Below, one piece after another: positions 1-9,875 of a stretch of DNA of 33,977 bases. The position numbers were made by a program, and so were the translations under genes. The DNA lies in contig JAIOPD010000098.1 in NCBI GenBank assembly GCA_021414115.1, forward strand, positions 1 through 33,977, given 5' to 3'. How positions within the stretch are numbered: the first letter of the stretch is position 1; the number at the start of each line of letters is the position of its first letter. This stretch comes from Planctomycetia bacterium. Its GTDB lineage: Bacteria > Planctomycetota > Planctomycetia > Pirellulales > UBA1268. A model generated the notes under the pieces. It was given only the letters and a program-made list of their open reading frames with translations, had not been told where the DNA came from and searched no databases.

Positions 1-744
1 GCCGCTCAACGTGATCGATCCGCTGCCGGTGGAGATGGTGGCATCGCCGGCCAGGATGGTCGCCCCGGCCACGCTGAACGCGGTATTGGTGGTCGTGTAG
101 CTGCCGGCGAGCGTGGCATCGTCGCCATACTGCTGGGCGCCGCTGGTCGTGACCGACTGCACGCTCGTCGATCCGCCGGCGTCAGTCGTGAGGCTCAGGA
201 CCGCAGTCACTCCACCGATCATGCCGCCGAATGTCGTCATGCCCGGCGAATTGACGGTGAGGCTATGGGGCCCGTCCACCGCGGCGGCAAAAATGATCGC
301 CGCGCCCGCGACCGTCAGGTTGTTGCCGATCGTGACGTGACCGCCGTAAGCCTGCCAGCCGCCGGTGGTCACGTTGGCGTTGAGCATGATCTCAGCCGAC
401 GAGATCGCCACGCCGTTCCCGCCACTGGTCTGGATTTCAGCATCGATGATCGTCGACTCGATCGCCGCCTCCACCGAAAGCGAACTCACCATCGGTGAGC
501 CGGCGGCAATCGCGAACGACTGGTTGGCGGCGCTGCCCGCGGCGTCGATCACCTGAACGGCATCGACGGCCGCAACCGCAAACGTCATACCGTCCAGGCC
601 AATGCCCGTGCCGGTGACGGTGTACGTCGTGCCGTCGCTACTGAGAATGGCCGCGTCGTCGGCTGCATCGAGGCTGATGAGCAGGCTGCCCGTGTTGAGC
701 GTCGCCGTTACTGCCAAAACCGCCCGTCGCTCCAGCGACTCCAT
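1..744 (-). CDS. Secreted LEPR-XLL-type repeat protein, 3' end beyond window
   Basis: Translating the minus strand gives an open frame from an in-frame stop near 979-981 to the left edge. Its N-terminal part reads MESLERRAVLA, which matches the LEPR-XLL signature found at the start of many planctomycete secreted or surface proteins. The rest (about 237 residues visible) is rich in Gly, Ala, Thr, Ser and Val, with short beta-strand-like stretches such as AEIMLNANVTTG and VTIGNNLTVAGA. That resembles the parallel beta-helix or autotransporter-like filaments of large surface proteins. I place the start at the only ATG (744). However, an Arg-rich stretch lies just upstream (residues like LRQRRSG and GRRRRP), typical of the region before this signature, so the true start may be a GTG near 870. 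The C-terminus is missing. Substrate and partners are unknown. Confidence 0.7.
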   Translation of the reverse strand, partial: MESLERRAVLAVTATLNTGSLLISLDAADDAAILSSDGTTYTVTGTGIGLDGMTFAVAAVDAVQVIDAAGSAANQSFAIAAGSPMVSSLSVEAAIESTIIDAEIQTSGGNGVAISSAEIMLNANVTTGGWQAYGGHVTIGNNLTVAGAAIIFAAAVDGPHSLTVNSPGMTTFGGMIGGVTAVLSLTTDAGGSTSVQSVTTSGAQQYGDDATLAGSYTTTNTAFSVAGATILAGDATISTGSGSITLSG

Positions 745-1116
745 GGCGGCGAGCGTCGCTCGCTGCCCAGTCGGGCGTCGTCGGCGGCCTGATCCAGCCG
801 CGCAACCGCTGCGTCTTTGGCGCAGCGAACTGCGGAAAAGCTGCGTCAGGAAGGCAGGTAAGTCCGTCACTACTTGAAGCCGTAAGAGGGTGGGGCGGAG
901 GGCCTGGATCGCGCCAGACTCACCCGCGTGAGCGGCGGCTGATTCAATGGCTGACCCGACGAACCCTAGCAGTATTGGTCAAAAACAGAGAAAAGCACGA
1001 AAAAAGCGGGTTGACGGCTGCACGGGCAGGAAAATCCACCCCCGTCGGCATCAAACCCTCGGCCCGCCCCCCCCGGAAACACCCACCATAGAGGGATGGC
1101 TTTTGACGCGTTCCAT
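745..1116. other. Intergenic region upstream of the LEPR-XLL gene
   Basis: No convincing gene lies here. On the minus strand the stretch 977-1005 is unusually A/T-rich for this genome (T-runs, then TTGACC near 975-980), which could hold a promoter for the LEPR-XLL gene, but no clear -10 box is seen. Short inverted repeats occur at 798-830 (ctgcg...cgcag). They lie in the possible N-terminal extension of the LEPR-XLL gene. Confidence 0.4.
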
Positions 1117-2910
1117 TTAGAACTGCACTCTCGTCAGGCGGTTCTGCGGGCCGAATCGCCAGTTGTAGAGAACCCGTACCTCGCCATCGAACCAGCGATC
1201 CGTGCCGCCCCCGAGCGGCGACACATACGCGAGCGTGAGCGTGGAGCGGGCGCCCCACTCGAGGTTGACACCGGTCATGCCGTTGATCAGGCAGACGCTG
1301 CCAGGGTCTTCGCCCAGTTGAAAACCCGGCTGGCAGATCACGTCGTATGGCGTGAGCGACTGGTTGTAGTGCATCTCCATGATCGGCGAGATGCCCGTCA
1401 GTCCTGCCGAACGGTTGTTCTTATAGATCCAGTAGCCGGTCGAAAGCCCGAGGTACATGTACGTCGGATAGCTGAGCCGGCCGGCATAGTTGCCCGCCTG
1501 TTTGATGTTGTCGGTGAGTAGCACGTTCGCGTAGGCCGGATTGCCGTTCGTGTCACAATCGATCTGCAGGAGGGTCTGCGTGAAAAAGCGGTCGTTCGGG
1601 GCCCAGATGAAGCCCGCGAACGGCATCGCGTGCACGGACTGGTTCTCGACATACACAAGGTCTTTGCCTCGTGCGATGTCCTGGTCCAGACCCACCGACT
1701 TGATTCTGATGGCCTGGGCGGTGGGGCACTGCACCATGAGGCCGCCCGTCAGTGCGGACGTTTTGGTCTCTTTGATCAGACCCTTGAAGATGATCGACAT
1801 GTTGCCCCATTCCACGTTGCGGTAGCTCGTGATGCCTGTCCCGGCCGAGGCGTCATAGCTTTGGGTGCTGTCGAGCGTGGCGGCAAACGGCGTGCGGATT
1901 TCGATCGACGTGAATCCATCGAAGAACGTCTTCTCGAAACCGGGCATGAAGCGGTTGATGTCGGCCCTGAGGTCCTGCGAGAAAAATGAGTTATGGAAGT
2001 AACTCATGTTGAAAAAGACGCGATCGCGGGGTAGGGGGCTGACGTTTTCCGCGAGTTTGACGAAGCCGACGTTGAGCCCGGGCGTCGTGCTGGCTGCATC
2101 GACGACGTAGTTGTAGTACGCGAAGGCGTCGTAGTCGGTGCCGTCCGCCAGGGCGCCGGATGAGGCGGGTGTGTACACCACCTGGCCGCTGTCGACGCCC
2201 GTACGGTCGACGAATGTCTGCTTGAGATCAGCTTCAACGGCGGGAGCGTAGCTCGCACTTGGCCCGACGATCGTGTTGGCACCACCCGGGGGAACACCCG
2301 TGACCTGAAATGACGGCGTGCCGGCGATGACACCAACCGGAACGGCCCCCGGGACCACCCCGGGTGGAGCGGTCGGGAGCGATTGGATGTCGCGATAGTC
2401 CTGGGGAAACTCGTAAATCACGGCCGGTGGCCCACCCGAGAGCGTCGGGCCGGAAACAGTCATGTTTTCTCCGAAGATCACCAGGCGGTCCACGGTGACC
2501 TTTCCACCAGAACCAGCGCCGCCTGGGTTACAGCCGTCGCCCACGATCGAAGGCACGCTCGAGAGCGACTCGCGCAATCCGCCTACGTCGGCGTCGGCGA
2601 GTTCCCGCTGCAGATCCGGAAATCCGGGGGCCTCTGCGGGAGCGGCATTGCCGCCAGCCTCGGCGGCTTGGGCACCCTGTCGGACTGCCGGCAATGGACG
2701 TGGAACTTCGCCCGCCGGGGCGGGCGTCGACGGACGCGCGGCCGAGGGGGGCAGCTGCGCGATCGTCACCGGAAAATTCTGGGCGATGCTGGGGAAATCC
2801 TCGGCCCCCGCGGCGCACGCCGAAAGCATGGCCGCGGCCGTCAAGCTGATCGAAAAGACGCGGCCTGACAGCCGGCGGGATGCCGACGTCAGTCCAGACG
2901 ACCACAGCAC
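1117..2910 (-). CDS. Putative beta-barrel outer-membrane protein
   Basis: A protein of about 597 aa. The likely start is the GTG at 2910, because a strong Shine-Dalgarno (GGGGAGG, 2916-2922) sits 5 nt before it; an in-frame ATG at 2961 has no such site. From this GTG the N-terminus is a good signal peptide: a basic stretch (ASRRLSGR), a hydrophobic core, then a likely cut after SACAAGA. A Pro/Ala-rich, probably disordered segment of about 80 residues follows, then a body rich in aromatic and alternating polar/hydrophobic residues. The chain ends in a short strand with a terminal Phe (LTRVQF), the usual signal for insertion of outer-membrane barrels by BamA. It resembles a conserved planctomycete family of unknown function with motifs like FNMSYFHNSFF and INRFMPGFEKTF. 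It is the last gene of the 11344-1117 minus-strand series, 119 bp after the caspase gene. The transported substrate, if any, cannot be told. Confidence 0.75.
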   Translation of the reverse strand: MLWSSGLTSASRRLSGRVFSISLTAAAMLSACAAGAEDFPSIAQNFPVTIAQLPPSAARPSTPAPAGEVPRPLPAVRQGAQAAEAGGNAAPAEAPGFPDLQRELADADVGGLRESLSSVPSIVGDGCNPGGAGSGGKVTVDRLVIFGENMTVSGPTLSGGPPAVIYEFPQDYRDIQSLPTAPPGVVPGAVPVGVIAGTPSFQVTGVPPGGANTIVGPSASYAPAVEADLKQTFVDRTGVDSGQVVYTPASSGALADGTDYDAFAYYNYVVDAASTTPGLNVGFVKLAENVSPLPRDRVFFNMSYFHNSFFSQDLRADINRFMPGFEKTFFDGFTSIEIRTPFAATLDSTQSYDASAGTGITSYRNVEWGNMSIIFKGLIKETKTSALTGGLMVQCPTAQAIRIKSVGLDQDIARGKDLVYVENQSVHAMPFAGFIWAPNDRFFTQTLLQIDCDTNGNPAYANVLLTDNIKQAGNYAGRLSYPTYMYLGLSTGYWIYKNNRSAGLTGISPIMEMHYNQSLTPYDVICQPGFQLGEDPGSVCLINGMTGVNLEWGARSTLTLAYVSPLGGGTDRWFDGEVRVLYNWRFGPQNRLTRVQF

Positions 2911-2915
2911 GGGAG

Positions 2916-2922
2916 CCTCCCC
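2916..2922 (-). promoter_or_regulatory. Ribosome binding site that fixes the GTG start of the beta-barrel gene
   Basis: Minus-strand GGGGAGG lies 5 nt upstream of the GTG at 2910-2908. It is the strongest Shine-Dalgarno match near either candidate start and supports GTG over the ATG at 2961. Confidence 0.6.
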
Positions 2923-3029
2923 AAAAACCACATCCCCGCCCAGCGTCTGCAATCGACGCACGATCGCTGGGACTTGAGGGCCGCCCAGCCCCTCGGATCG
3001 ACCGACTCGATATGGGCGTTCGAAAGCTT

Positions 3030-6000
3030 TCAGCCCGCAGGCTTTGCCAACTCAGTCAGCGGCAGCGTGATGTAGGGCACGATCGCCACCGGTGAAACGG
3101 TGGGGTGCTGGGCCGTTTCGACGTCATCATCCACGAGCGTCAGTTCCGGCACCTTTCGCAGGACATGGTCAACGACTTCGTCGAGGGAGACCACGCCGTC
3201 CGGGCGATCGCTCTCTTTTCGTTGCGAGCCCGCCTCGCCCCCGGTCCGGCTGGAGCCCACGTCAGCAGCGCCGTCCAGCGCCTCCAGCAGTATCTTCGTG
3301 AAGGCGCCGTGCCCCCATGCGCCCGACTCCTGGCTGGGCTCCGCATCGGAAGCGGCGGCGAGCACGAGAATCATGTTCTCCTGAAACTCCCGCACCGTCG
3401 TGCTGCGTGCCGCCGGCCCGAGCGCACCGGAATGACACGTGTCGACGAGCGCGAGCTTCCGGCAGGGAATCCGCTGCAGTACCTCGAAGTCGTCCCAGGT
3501 GATGCCACCCCCCTCGGACACCTGCGGATTCCCTGCCGCGGAGAGTCGCAGTTCGGCGTCCTCGCAGAGGTATGAATACGTGCCGTCCTCCACCATCCCG
3601 TGGCCGGCGAGGAAGACCACGAGCAGGTCATCCGGCTGAATCTCATCGCCGGCCTTCGCGGCCAACTCCTCAACCGCCTTCTTCCAACCTGAGCGGGTGA
3701 CGTCTGCATCGATGAGAATCCGGTCTGCGGCCACTTGATAGAGGCCAAGTGTCCGTCTGGAGAGCGACTCCCGGATCGACTTCGCGTCGTCCACGGCGTA
3801 GGTGAGATCCGTGAGCCCAAGGTCGGTGAAGCGCTCGGAGTTGGCATACCGATTCACGCCACTGGCGAGCAGGTAGAGCCGTGGCGGGCGGGCCGGCTTC
3901 TCGGCCACCGGCGGGGCCTCGATCGGCACCTCACGCAAGTCGGTCGGCCCCTGGTCGGAGGCGGCAAACACCTGGACGAGATGATGTTCTTCCTTGGGAA
4001 GACGAATGTCCCATGCGTAGACCGTCCGCCGCGGACGGCCGCCGGCCGCCGGCCGATCCTCAATCACGCGGGGCTCCCCGGGTGCCACGACACCGCTGGC
4101 GTAGGCTTGCACTCGGGAGAGTCTGGTTCCCTCGGGCGTGGCGATCTCGGCGGTTACCGTGATGCTGCCCTCGTCGGCCGCCGCACCTGGCTGGGGATCC
4201 AGGATGCGCACCTCCGGTGTCATCACGATCTGCTGCGGCAGCACAACGGCGGAGTTGCCCGGCAGTTCGCGGTCCGTTTTCCGGAGTGCCGCATCGAGGC
4301 TGCCCGCCTGCAGGAGCCGTGACATCACGTCGGGCCGTTCCAGCCGCCGACGAAACTGTTGGGCCTTGAAGAACCGGGGCAGTTGATCGACGCCGCGATT
4401 GACGAGCCAGCCAAACAGCGTGTCGCCGTTGGCGCTGGCAGCGTAATAGCCGCGAGGCGTCCAGAAAGCCCATTCGCGGTTGGCAGCCAGATGCAGGCTG
4501 GCGATGTTTTCCCAGGCAGGCAACCGCTGAAAAATCTTTCGCACGGTGTCGCCCCGGCGCGTGGAGAAGGCGACCTGGGCGTTCCATGGCACGACGGGGA
4601 GGGCGGCCACGATGGCGGCGGCATCCTTGTGAGCAGTGACCTCGCCGGCAGATTCGGTCCAGGAAATCTCCGTGATGACGTCTCCCTCGCGCACGTCCTT
4701 GCCCGCCAGCGGCCCCGCTCCGGCCACGCGGTCGACGACCGCCTGGCCGTCCTTCACCGACACGATCACGCCCCAGCGATCTTCGAGAGGAGTGGTTTGC
4801 TCCAGGCCGGCGAGCGGCCAGAGCATCGCCAGGCCGTCACCACCACCCGACGCGAGCCAACTGGAATCTTCCGAGATGGCCAGAGCGAGCACGCCGTCCT
4901 CGTTCCCACGAAACCGGCGAATGAGCGGACAGGCTTCCGCATCGACGAGTTTGTAGAGAAAGATGCCGCGGTCGGCACCAATGGCAACGGCCCAGGGAGC
5001 GGTCTCCCCCTGCCGGCGGATCCACGAGACGGCCCGTCCGCGTGCACCAGCCCGTCCTTGCCAGTCGAGTGCCAGCTCGATGCGGCCTGCCGGCGTGCCG
5101 TCCTTCATGAGTTGCCAGACCTCCCGTCCTTGCTTGGAGATCACCGGCTGCGGCGCGATCGACCACGCCCCCGCGCTGCCAGCCTCCGCAGCCCATTGCT
5201 CTGCCGCGGTCACGTCGGCGTTCGCCAGCGTCTCGAAATCGAAGGCGGCCTCGAGCGGAGCGGCGGTGCCGTCGGCACCAGCCCGCCGCGTGGAGACGGC
5301 GAGCCGCCGTGGGCACGAAGGCTCGCCGGCGTCACCGACAGCAAAGGCCACGCGTGTGATCGACCGCCCCACTCCTCCGAGGATCCTGGCCGCCGCCAAG
5401 GGATCCGACGTTGGCACGGGTGCCCGCGCCTTGGGATCGTTGCTCGTGACAAACACCTCATGGGCCCGCCCACCAGTCCAGGCCAGCGTCCTGCCGTCCG
5501 GGCTGAAACGTACGGCACGCACCGACTGGGGCATCGACCGCGTGGCGATTTTCTGGACTGGCTCGGTGCTCCATACATCGATGCGGGCCGCGCTGCCACG
5601 GCCGTCTGCGGCCACGCTGATGGCGAGTTGCCTGCCGTCTGGTGAGAGCGCGAGCGCCTCCGCCAGGGGCCGAACCTCGATCTCCACCGGTTTTTCTTCG
5701 GCCAATGGCTGCGGATCCTTCCCGCCCCCGTCGGCAAGCCGCCAGACGCGCACGAGTCCGGAAAGATCGCCCGAGGCCAGGCAGGTGCCGTCACCCGACG
5801 CCGCGATGGCGGTGACCACGCCCAGATGCGGACCTGCAAGCAGCTGCCGGCGGGCGGGGTCAGCCACCTCGACGAGTTCGAGCTGCCAGACCGGCTTCGC
5901 GGCTGTGGCGGGCGACACCAGTTTCGGCAGGACCGCGTGTTTCCGACCAAACGCGACTGCGGGCCGCAGCGGCGGCATCGATCGCAGCGCCGCGGCCGCC

Positions 6001-6677
6001 TCCTTGCCCAACCGCTGATCCTCGCGGGCCGCCAGTTCTACGGGTTTCCAGGCTTCCGCCCGCTTCCACGCAAAGGCCTGTCCGTCGAGATCCTGAGACA
6101 CGAGCCATTCACCGTCCTTTGTGAAATCGACCGCCGTGACGCTCTGCCTGTGGCCGATGCGGTCGCCGCCGCCAAGCGTGGCCAGCAGCGAACCGTCCGC
6201 CACGGTGAGGAGCAGAATCTCGCCCGTGCTGCCCATCGCACCGCTGCCCGCCAGCGCCACCGTGCCCTTGCCGGCGTCGCCGTCTTTCCCGTCGGCCGCC
6301 GCGGAGGAAACGGCGATCGCCTGAATGGCGCCGCGCGTGCCGCGGGCCACCTGCCATCGCAGGGCCCTTTCCATCGCCCGGCCTCGGGCGATATCCCGCG
6401 TCGCCCGTTCACCGGCAGCCTCCGCCGGCCCCGCGGGCTCGGTTCCCTCGAGCGTCCAGACCAGCGCGACCTTGTCTCGACCACCGCTGATCAGCCGCTG
6501 CGAATCCCCCGTGAAGGCGACGGCGCGAACTTCGCCGGTGTGGCCGGGAAGATCAAGCCGCAGGATCGGATCGACGTCCTCGACCGCATCGGCCGCAATG
6601 ACAACGCGATCGGCACCCAGCGACAGCATCGCGAGGACGAGGAGACCGACCAGGTTTGCGAAGTTCTTTTGCATCAT
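3030..6677 (-). CDS. Secreted WD40-repeat / PDZ-like / caspase (peptidase C14) protein
   Basis: A 1215-aa protein. The start is taken at ATG 6677 (MMQKNF), which gives a signal peptide (LVGLLVLAMLSLGA); the open frame extends further up but runs into the cyclase gene, which ends at 6746. The N-terminal two thirds carry degenerate WD40 units (for example SGGRDKVALVW, ASGDLSGLVRVW, ASGGGDGLAMLW), probably a beta-propeller. A PDZ-like stretch follows (DRVAGAGPLAGKDVREGD). Next comes a linker with WAFWTPRGYYAAS and GWLVNRGVDQ, typical of bacterial WD40-caspase proteins. The last ~270 residues are a caspase-fold domain with a complete His/Cys dyad: H at about 1026 in FLAGHG and C at about 1081 in VDTCHSG. 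The family (bacterial orthocaspase-like C14) usually cleaves after Arg/Lys or acts in regulated proteolysis; substrate is unknown here. An exported location is inferred from the signal peptide. It sits 68 bp after the cyclase gene. Confidence 0.85.
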   Translation of the reverse strand: MMQKNFANLVGLLVLAMLSLGADRVVIAADAVEDVDPILRLDLPGHTGEVRAVAFTGDSQRLISGGRDKVALVWTLEGTEPAGPAEAAGERATRDIARGRAMERALRWQVARGTRGAIQAIAVSSAAADGKDGDAGKGTVALAGSGAMGSTGEILLLTVADGSLLATLGGGDRIGHRQSVTAVDFTKDGEWLVSQDLDGQAFAWKRAEAWKPVELAAREDQRLGKEAAAALRSMPPLRPAVAFGRKHAVLPKLVSPATAAKPVWQLELVEVADPARRQLLAGPHLGVVTAIAASGDGTCLASGDLSGLVRVWRLADGGGKDPQPLAEEKPVEIEVRPLAEALALSPDGRQLAISVAADGRGSAARIDVWSTEPVQKIATRSMPQSVRAVRFSPDGRTLAWTGGRAHEVFVTSNDPKARAPVPTSDPLAAARILGGVGRSITRVAFAVGDAGEPSCPRRLAVSTRRAGADGTAAPLEAAFDFETLANADVTAAEQWAAEAGSAGAWSIAPQPVISKQGREVWQLMKDGTPAGRIELALDWQGRAGARGRAVSWIRRQGETAPWAVAIGADRGIFLYKLVDAEACPLIRRFRGNEDGVLALAISEDSSWLASGGGDGLAMLWPLAGLEQTTPLEDRWGVIVSVKDGQAVVDRVAGAGPLAGKDVREGDVITEISWTESAGEVTAHKDAAAIVAALPVVPWNAQVAFSTRRGDTVRKIFQRLPAWENIASLHLAANREWAFWTPRGYYAASANGDTLFGWLVNRGVDQLPRFFKAQQFRRRLERPDVMSRLLQAGSLDAALRKTDRELPGNSAVVLPQQIVMTPEVRILDPQPGAAADEGSITVTAEIATPEGTRLSRVQAYASGVVAPGEPRVIEDRPAAGGRPRRTVYAWDIRLPKEEHHLVQVFAASDQGPTDLREVPIEAPPVAEKPARPPRLYLLASGVNRYANSERFTDLGLTDLTYAVDDAKSIRESLSRRTLGLYQVAADRILIDADVTRSGWKKAVEELAAKAGDEIQPDDLLVVFLAGHGMVEDGTYSYLCEDAELRLSAAGNPQVSEGGGITWDDFEVLQRIPCRKLALVDTCHSGALGPAARSTTVREFQENMILVLAAASDAEPSQESGAWGHGAFTKILLEALDGAADVGSSRTGGEAGSQRKESDRPDGVVSLDEVVDHVLRKVPELTLVDDDVETAQHPTVSPVAIVPYITLPLTELAKPAG

Positions 6678-6745
6678 CGTTGCCTGCGCCTGCGATTCGG
6701 GGATGGAGGGGGCGGCGAGTTGGTGAACCACCTCGGGGATGCGAT

Positions 6746-8809
6746 CTAGCCCTTTTCCGTGTGGGTAAAGACTCCGTCCCAATCCGCCGGTGGCGGGTCG
6801 GCCCTGGAAGCATCGATCCTGTCCAGATACAGCCTGAAGAGCACCCGGTCGGGCTCGGCCGCCGCCAGCGCCGTGAAAGCAGCCTGCGCCGCGTTCCATT
6901 GCTGTCCGCGAAAGAGGGCCAGTGCCGCCAGGTGCTCCGACACCCTGGCGCGGGTCTGGGCATCCACATCGCCTTCGAAACCGAGCGGTTCGTAGAGCCG
7001 GACCGGGGCGGTCTTTCCCTTGACCCGAACCAGATCCACCTCGCGGCTCACGAGCCCCGGCACCTTTGCCTGGGTGTACTCGGTGATCATCAGGTTGACA
7101 CCATACTGCTTCGTGAGGCTTTCCACTCGCGACCCGAGATTGACCGCGTCGCCGAGCACGGTGTAGGCCATGCGAAAGTCCGAACCCATGTTGCCGACAT
7201 TCATCGTGCCGGTGTTGAGGCCGATCCCGACCTTGATGGGCTTCCAGCCCCTGTCGAGGAATTCGTCCTTCAGTTCGTCCATCTTTCGCACCATGCCGAG
7301 CGCGGCCAACACCCCCTGTCGGGCATGGTCGGCGTCGTGCAGCGGCGCGCCCCAGAAGGCCATGATGGCGTCGCCCATGTACTTGTCGATGGTGCCGCGG
7401 TGGTCATGAATGATGTGGGTCATGGGGCTGAGGAAGGCGTTCATCAGCACCGTGAGTTCTTGCGGCGACAGGCCCTCCGAGAGCGTCGTGAAGCCCCGCA
7501 CGTCGGAGAAGAGCACCGTCATCTCGCGCGACTCGCCTCCCACGGTGACTTCCTGGCCGCTGGCGCTCATCTCCGCGACCAACTGCGGCGGAATGTATTG
7601 CCCAAACGTCCTGGCGATCCTCTGCCGCTGCTGTCGCTCGATCATGTACTGACGAAACTCGACGAGCAGGTAGCTGCCGAGCAGCGCCGTCAAGCCATAG
7701 CACATGGAGAGGACGAGGCCGCTCCTGACGTAGAACCACGTGGCAATCGCCCCGAACCCGAGCCCGAGTGCCGCCACGACCACGCCGCGCACCAGCGGCC
7801 AGGGGACGAACAACGCCAGGAGGACCATGCTCACCAGGAGCACGACCACCGGCACCGCATCGATCAGCGGCGCGACCGTACGCAGCGGAGCGCCTTTGAG
7901 AATCGAAGTGATACTGTCGGCGATGATTTCGACGCCGTAAACGGTGCCCACCGGCGTTTCAAACCAGTCGTGGGAAACCTCCGATGTGTCGCCCATCACG
8001 ACGATCTTGTCCTTGATCCAAAACTCCAGCTCGGCCAGATCGCCTTCGTCCAGCTTCTCGAGATCGAGGAAGTCGAGCGCCCCCAATCCCGCCGATTCAC
8101 TCAAAAACCGTGTGCCTTTGGGGAGCGGTGGGAAGTCGACAGAGAGCTTGTGCTCATGATCCAGTGGAATCCGCAGGTCGCCCAGCACCAGCGTTTGCCC
8201 GTCGAGTGCAGGCTCGACGTCGAGATACATCGCGGCGGCCCTGACCGCGAGAGGCCACCCGTCCTTTTCCTTGGTGATCTCCGGATAGATCTTCAGCCGC
8301 GATATCGTGGTCAGCAACTTCGAGTTGGACTGGATGTTGACGTAGCCACTCGCGGCCGCCTTTTCCAAGACCGCGGTGGGACGATTGATCTTCACGAACG
8401 CACCGTCGCGAAACTCGACCTGCGATGCCAGGAGTACGTTGTCAACGCCGCTCAGCGCCGCCGCCAACGTCGGATCCTCGCCATAGGAACTGGGGAAGTC
8501 CATCAGCATGTCGACGACGACGACCTTGGCGCCCAGCGACTTCAGATTCGTCACGATGGTGCCGATGTCGGTGCGCCGCAGTGGGAAACCCTTGTAGGCC
8601 TTGAAGAAGGCCTCGTCGGTGTTCACCAGCACCACGTCAGGGGATGGGGCCAGCATCTTGGCATCGCCGTAAGCGAGACGCAGTTGGTGGCGAAACGAGA
8701 GCGTCTGGTCCTCCAGCAGGGCGAACCAGCCTTCGTGCTGGGCGACGAGCGCGAAGAGAAACAGGGCGATCGTGATGACGACGTCGTATCGCCCGGCGAT
8801 TCGGCTCAT
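6746..8809 (-). CDS. CHASE2-domain adenylate/guanylate cyclase
   Basis: A 687-aa class III nucleotide cyclase, expected to make cAMP (or cGMP) in response to an extracytoplasmic signal. One membrane segment lies at about 10-25, then a CHASE2 sensor domain (about 30-310), three membrane segments (about 315-383) and a cyclase catalytic domain (about 425-610). The catalytic metal ligands D436 (FSDVRGFT) and D480 (DKYMGDAIMAFWG), K476, D554 (VLGDAVN), N557 and R561 are all present, so it should be active. Lys at 476 and Asp at 554 fit ATP rather than GTP as substrate. The last 70 residues form a short helical extension. I chose ATG 8809 because it immediately precedes the first membrane segment; the frame is open back to 8869. 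The gene lies 112 bp after a FecR-domain gene, a pairing often seen for CHASE2 cyclases. Confidence 0.9.
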   Translation of the reverse strand: MSRIAGRYDVVITIALFLFALVAQHEGWFALLEDQTLSFRHQLRLAYGDAKMLAPSPDVVLVNTDEAFFKAYKGFPLRRTDIGTIVTNLKSLGAKVVVVDMLMDFPSSYGEDPTLAAALSGVDNVLLASQVEFRDGAFVKINRPTAVLEKAAASGYVNIQSNSKLLTTISRLKIYPEITKEKDGWPLAVRAAAMYLDVEPALDGQTLVLGDLRIPLDHEHKLSVDFPPLPKGTRFLSESAGLGALDFLDLEKLDEGDLAELEFWIKDKIVVMGDTSEVSHDWFETPVGTVYGVEIIADSITSILKGAPLRTVAPLIDAVPVVVLLVSMVLLALFVPWPLVRGVVVAALGLGFGAIATWFYVRSGLVLSMCYGLTALLGSYLLVEFRQYMIERQQRQRIARTFGQYIPPQLVAEMSASGQEVTVGGESREMTVLFSDVRGFTTLSEGLSPQELTVLMNAFLSPMTHIIHDHRGTIDKYMGDAIMAFWGAPLHDADHARQGVLAALGMVRKMDELKDEFLDRGWKPIKVGIGLNTGTMNVGNMGSDFRMAYTVLGDAVNLGSRVESLTKQYGVNLMITEYTQAKVPGLVSREVDLVRVKGKTAPVRLYEPLGFEGDVDAQTRARVSEHLAALALFRGQQWNAAQAAFTALAAAEPDRVLFRLYLDRIDASRADPPPADWDGVFTHTEKG

Positions 8810-8921
8810 GTCGACACCCACAGGACCAACGCATCGATGTGCGCCGACTGTCGCACCCCCGCGTCCCACTGGCCCGTGCGGGCCGGGAGATCATCGATCA
8901 GGTCGGGCCCACCGTTGCCCG

Positions 8922-9875
8922 TCACTGGGCGTTGAGCTTGGTGTTGTAGTTCAGCGATTCCTTTTGCCTGAGCTGCACCATCTGCAGCTCGTTGTAGGCG
9001 CGGATGAGCAACGGACGCATGTCGTTGTCGTCGCTGTTCGCATCGAAATAGCTGCGATAGAGATCCATGGCGGCCACGGCGAGCCCCTTTTCGTCCAACA
9101 AGTTGGCGACTGAAAAATCATCCTTTGGATCCGCGTTGCGAATCTCACCGATCGCCTTGGCAATGGACCTGTCGTCTGCGGCCGAGAGCCAGGTGAGACT
9201 GCCCGCCTTTTCCGCTTCTCCAACCTTCTGGCCATTTTCGAGGATGACCACGGCGAACTCGTACACACCGGCCTCGAGTTGCGGCACCTTGAATCGCACG
9301 ATGTCGCCATCCACGCCCGCCACATCGTGGGCGGTGCCATCGATCGTCAGCGTGTAGGAATACTGCTTGCCGACGTTCTGCCACGCCAGTTCCGGATAGG
9401 TGGCCGAGAGGCTTACCTGAGGAGCCACCTTCAGTTTGATCAAACCGGGCTTCTGAGCGCCGCGGCGCACCGTGGTGTAACGCTGTGCCTCGGCAAATCG
9501 ATTGGCAAGTCCCGCCGCGAGATCACCGCTGGCGGGCTCCGGCTTCGAGAGCGTGCCGCTGACGACCCTGTGTTCGCCGGCGGTGATCTCAACCTGACTT
9601 TCGCAAGCAAGCGACTGTGCGGTGTTGGCGGACTGGTTGATCAACGTGCCCGTGCCGTCGGCTCCCGTGCGAACCTGATCCCCTACGGACAAGAGTTTGT
9701 TGCGGGTGACCGGCCTCCACGTCGTGCCGTCGCGGCTTGTCTCCACCGTGCCCTTGGCTTGAATCAGCATCGCGACTGGCGGCCCGGCAGCGAATGCCGC
9801 CGGAGTCAGGCCAGCCAAAAGCAACCCGACCCAAACGATGTGGGCAGCATGTGATCTGCTCTGTGTGACGGTCAT
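8922..9875 (-). CDS. Secreted FecR-domain protein
   Basis: A 317-aa protein from ATG 9875. A signal peptide is visible (hydrophobic core [19 protein letters not shown]). The FecR-like domain follows at about 30-120, recognisable by [34 protein letters not shown] and a later acidic/Gly-rich stretch. The middle (about 165-240) looks like a beta-sandwich ([32 protein letters not shown]). The C-terminus is helical ([26 protein letters not shown]), possibly a TPR-like end. FecR domains sense or relay periplasmic signals; next to a CHASE2 cyclase such proteins are thought to modulate the sensor. No TonB receptor or ECF sigma factor is nearby, so the classical FecR role in iron uptake is unlikely. 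An upstream ATG at 10031 is possible but would overlap the phosphatase gene and bury the signal peptide. Confidence 0.8.
   Translation of the reverse strand: MTVTQSRSHAAHIVWVGLLLAGLTPAAFAAGPPVAMLIQAKGTVETSRDGTTWRPVTRNKLLSVGDQVRTGADGTGTLINQSANTAQSLACESQVEITAGEHRVVSGTLSKPEPASGDLAAGLANRFAEAQRYTTVRRGAQKPGLIKLKVAPQVSLSATYPELAWQNVGKQYSYTLTIDGTAHDVAGVDGDIVRFKVPQLEAGVYEFAVVILENGQKVGEAEKAGSLTWLSAADDRSIAKAIGEIRNADPKDDFSVANLLDEKGLAVAAMDLYRSYFDANSDDNDMRPLLIRAYNELQMVQLRQKESLNYNTKLNAQ

Noticed and set aside
944..1258. 104-codon minus-strand ORF
   Set aside because: Overlaps the C-terminal end of the beta-barrel gene in another frame, with no motif.
6656..8935. 759-codon plus-strand open frame
   Set aside because: Antisense to the cyclase gene, whose motifs are all intact.
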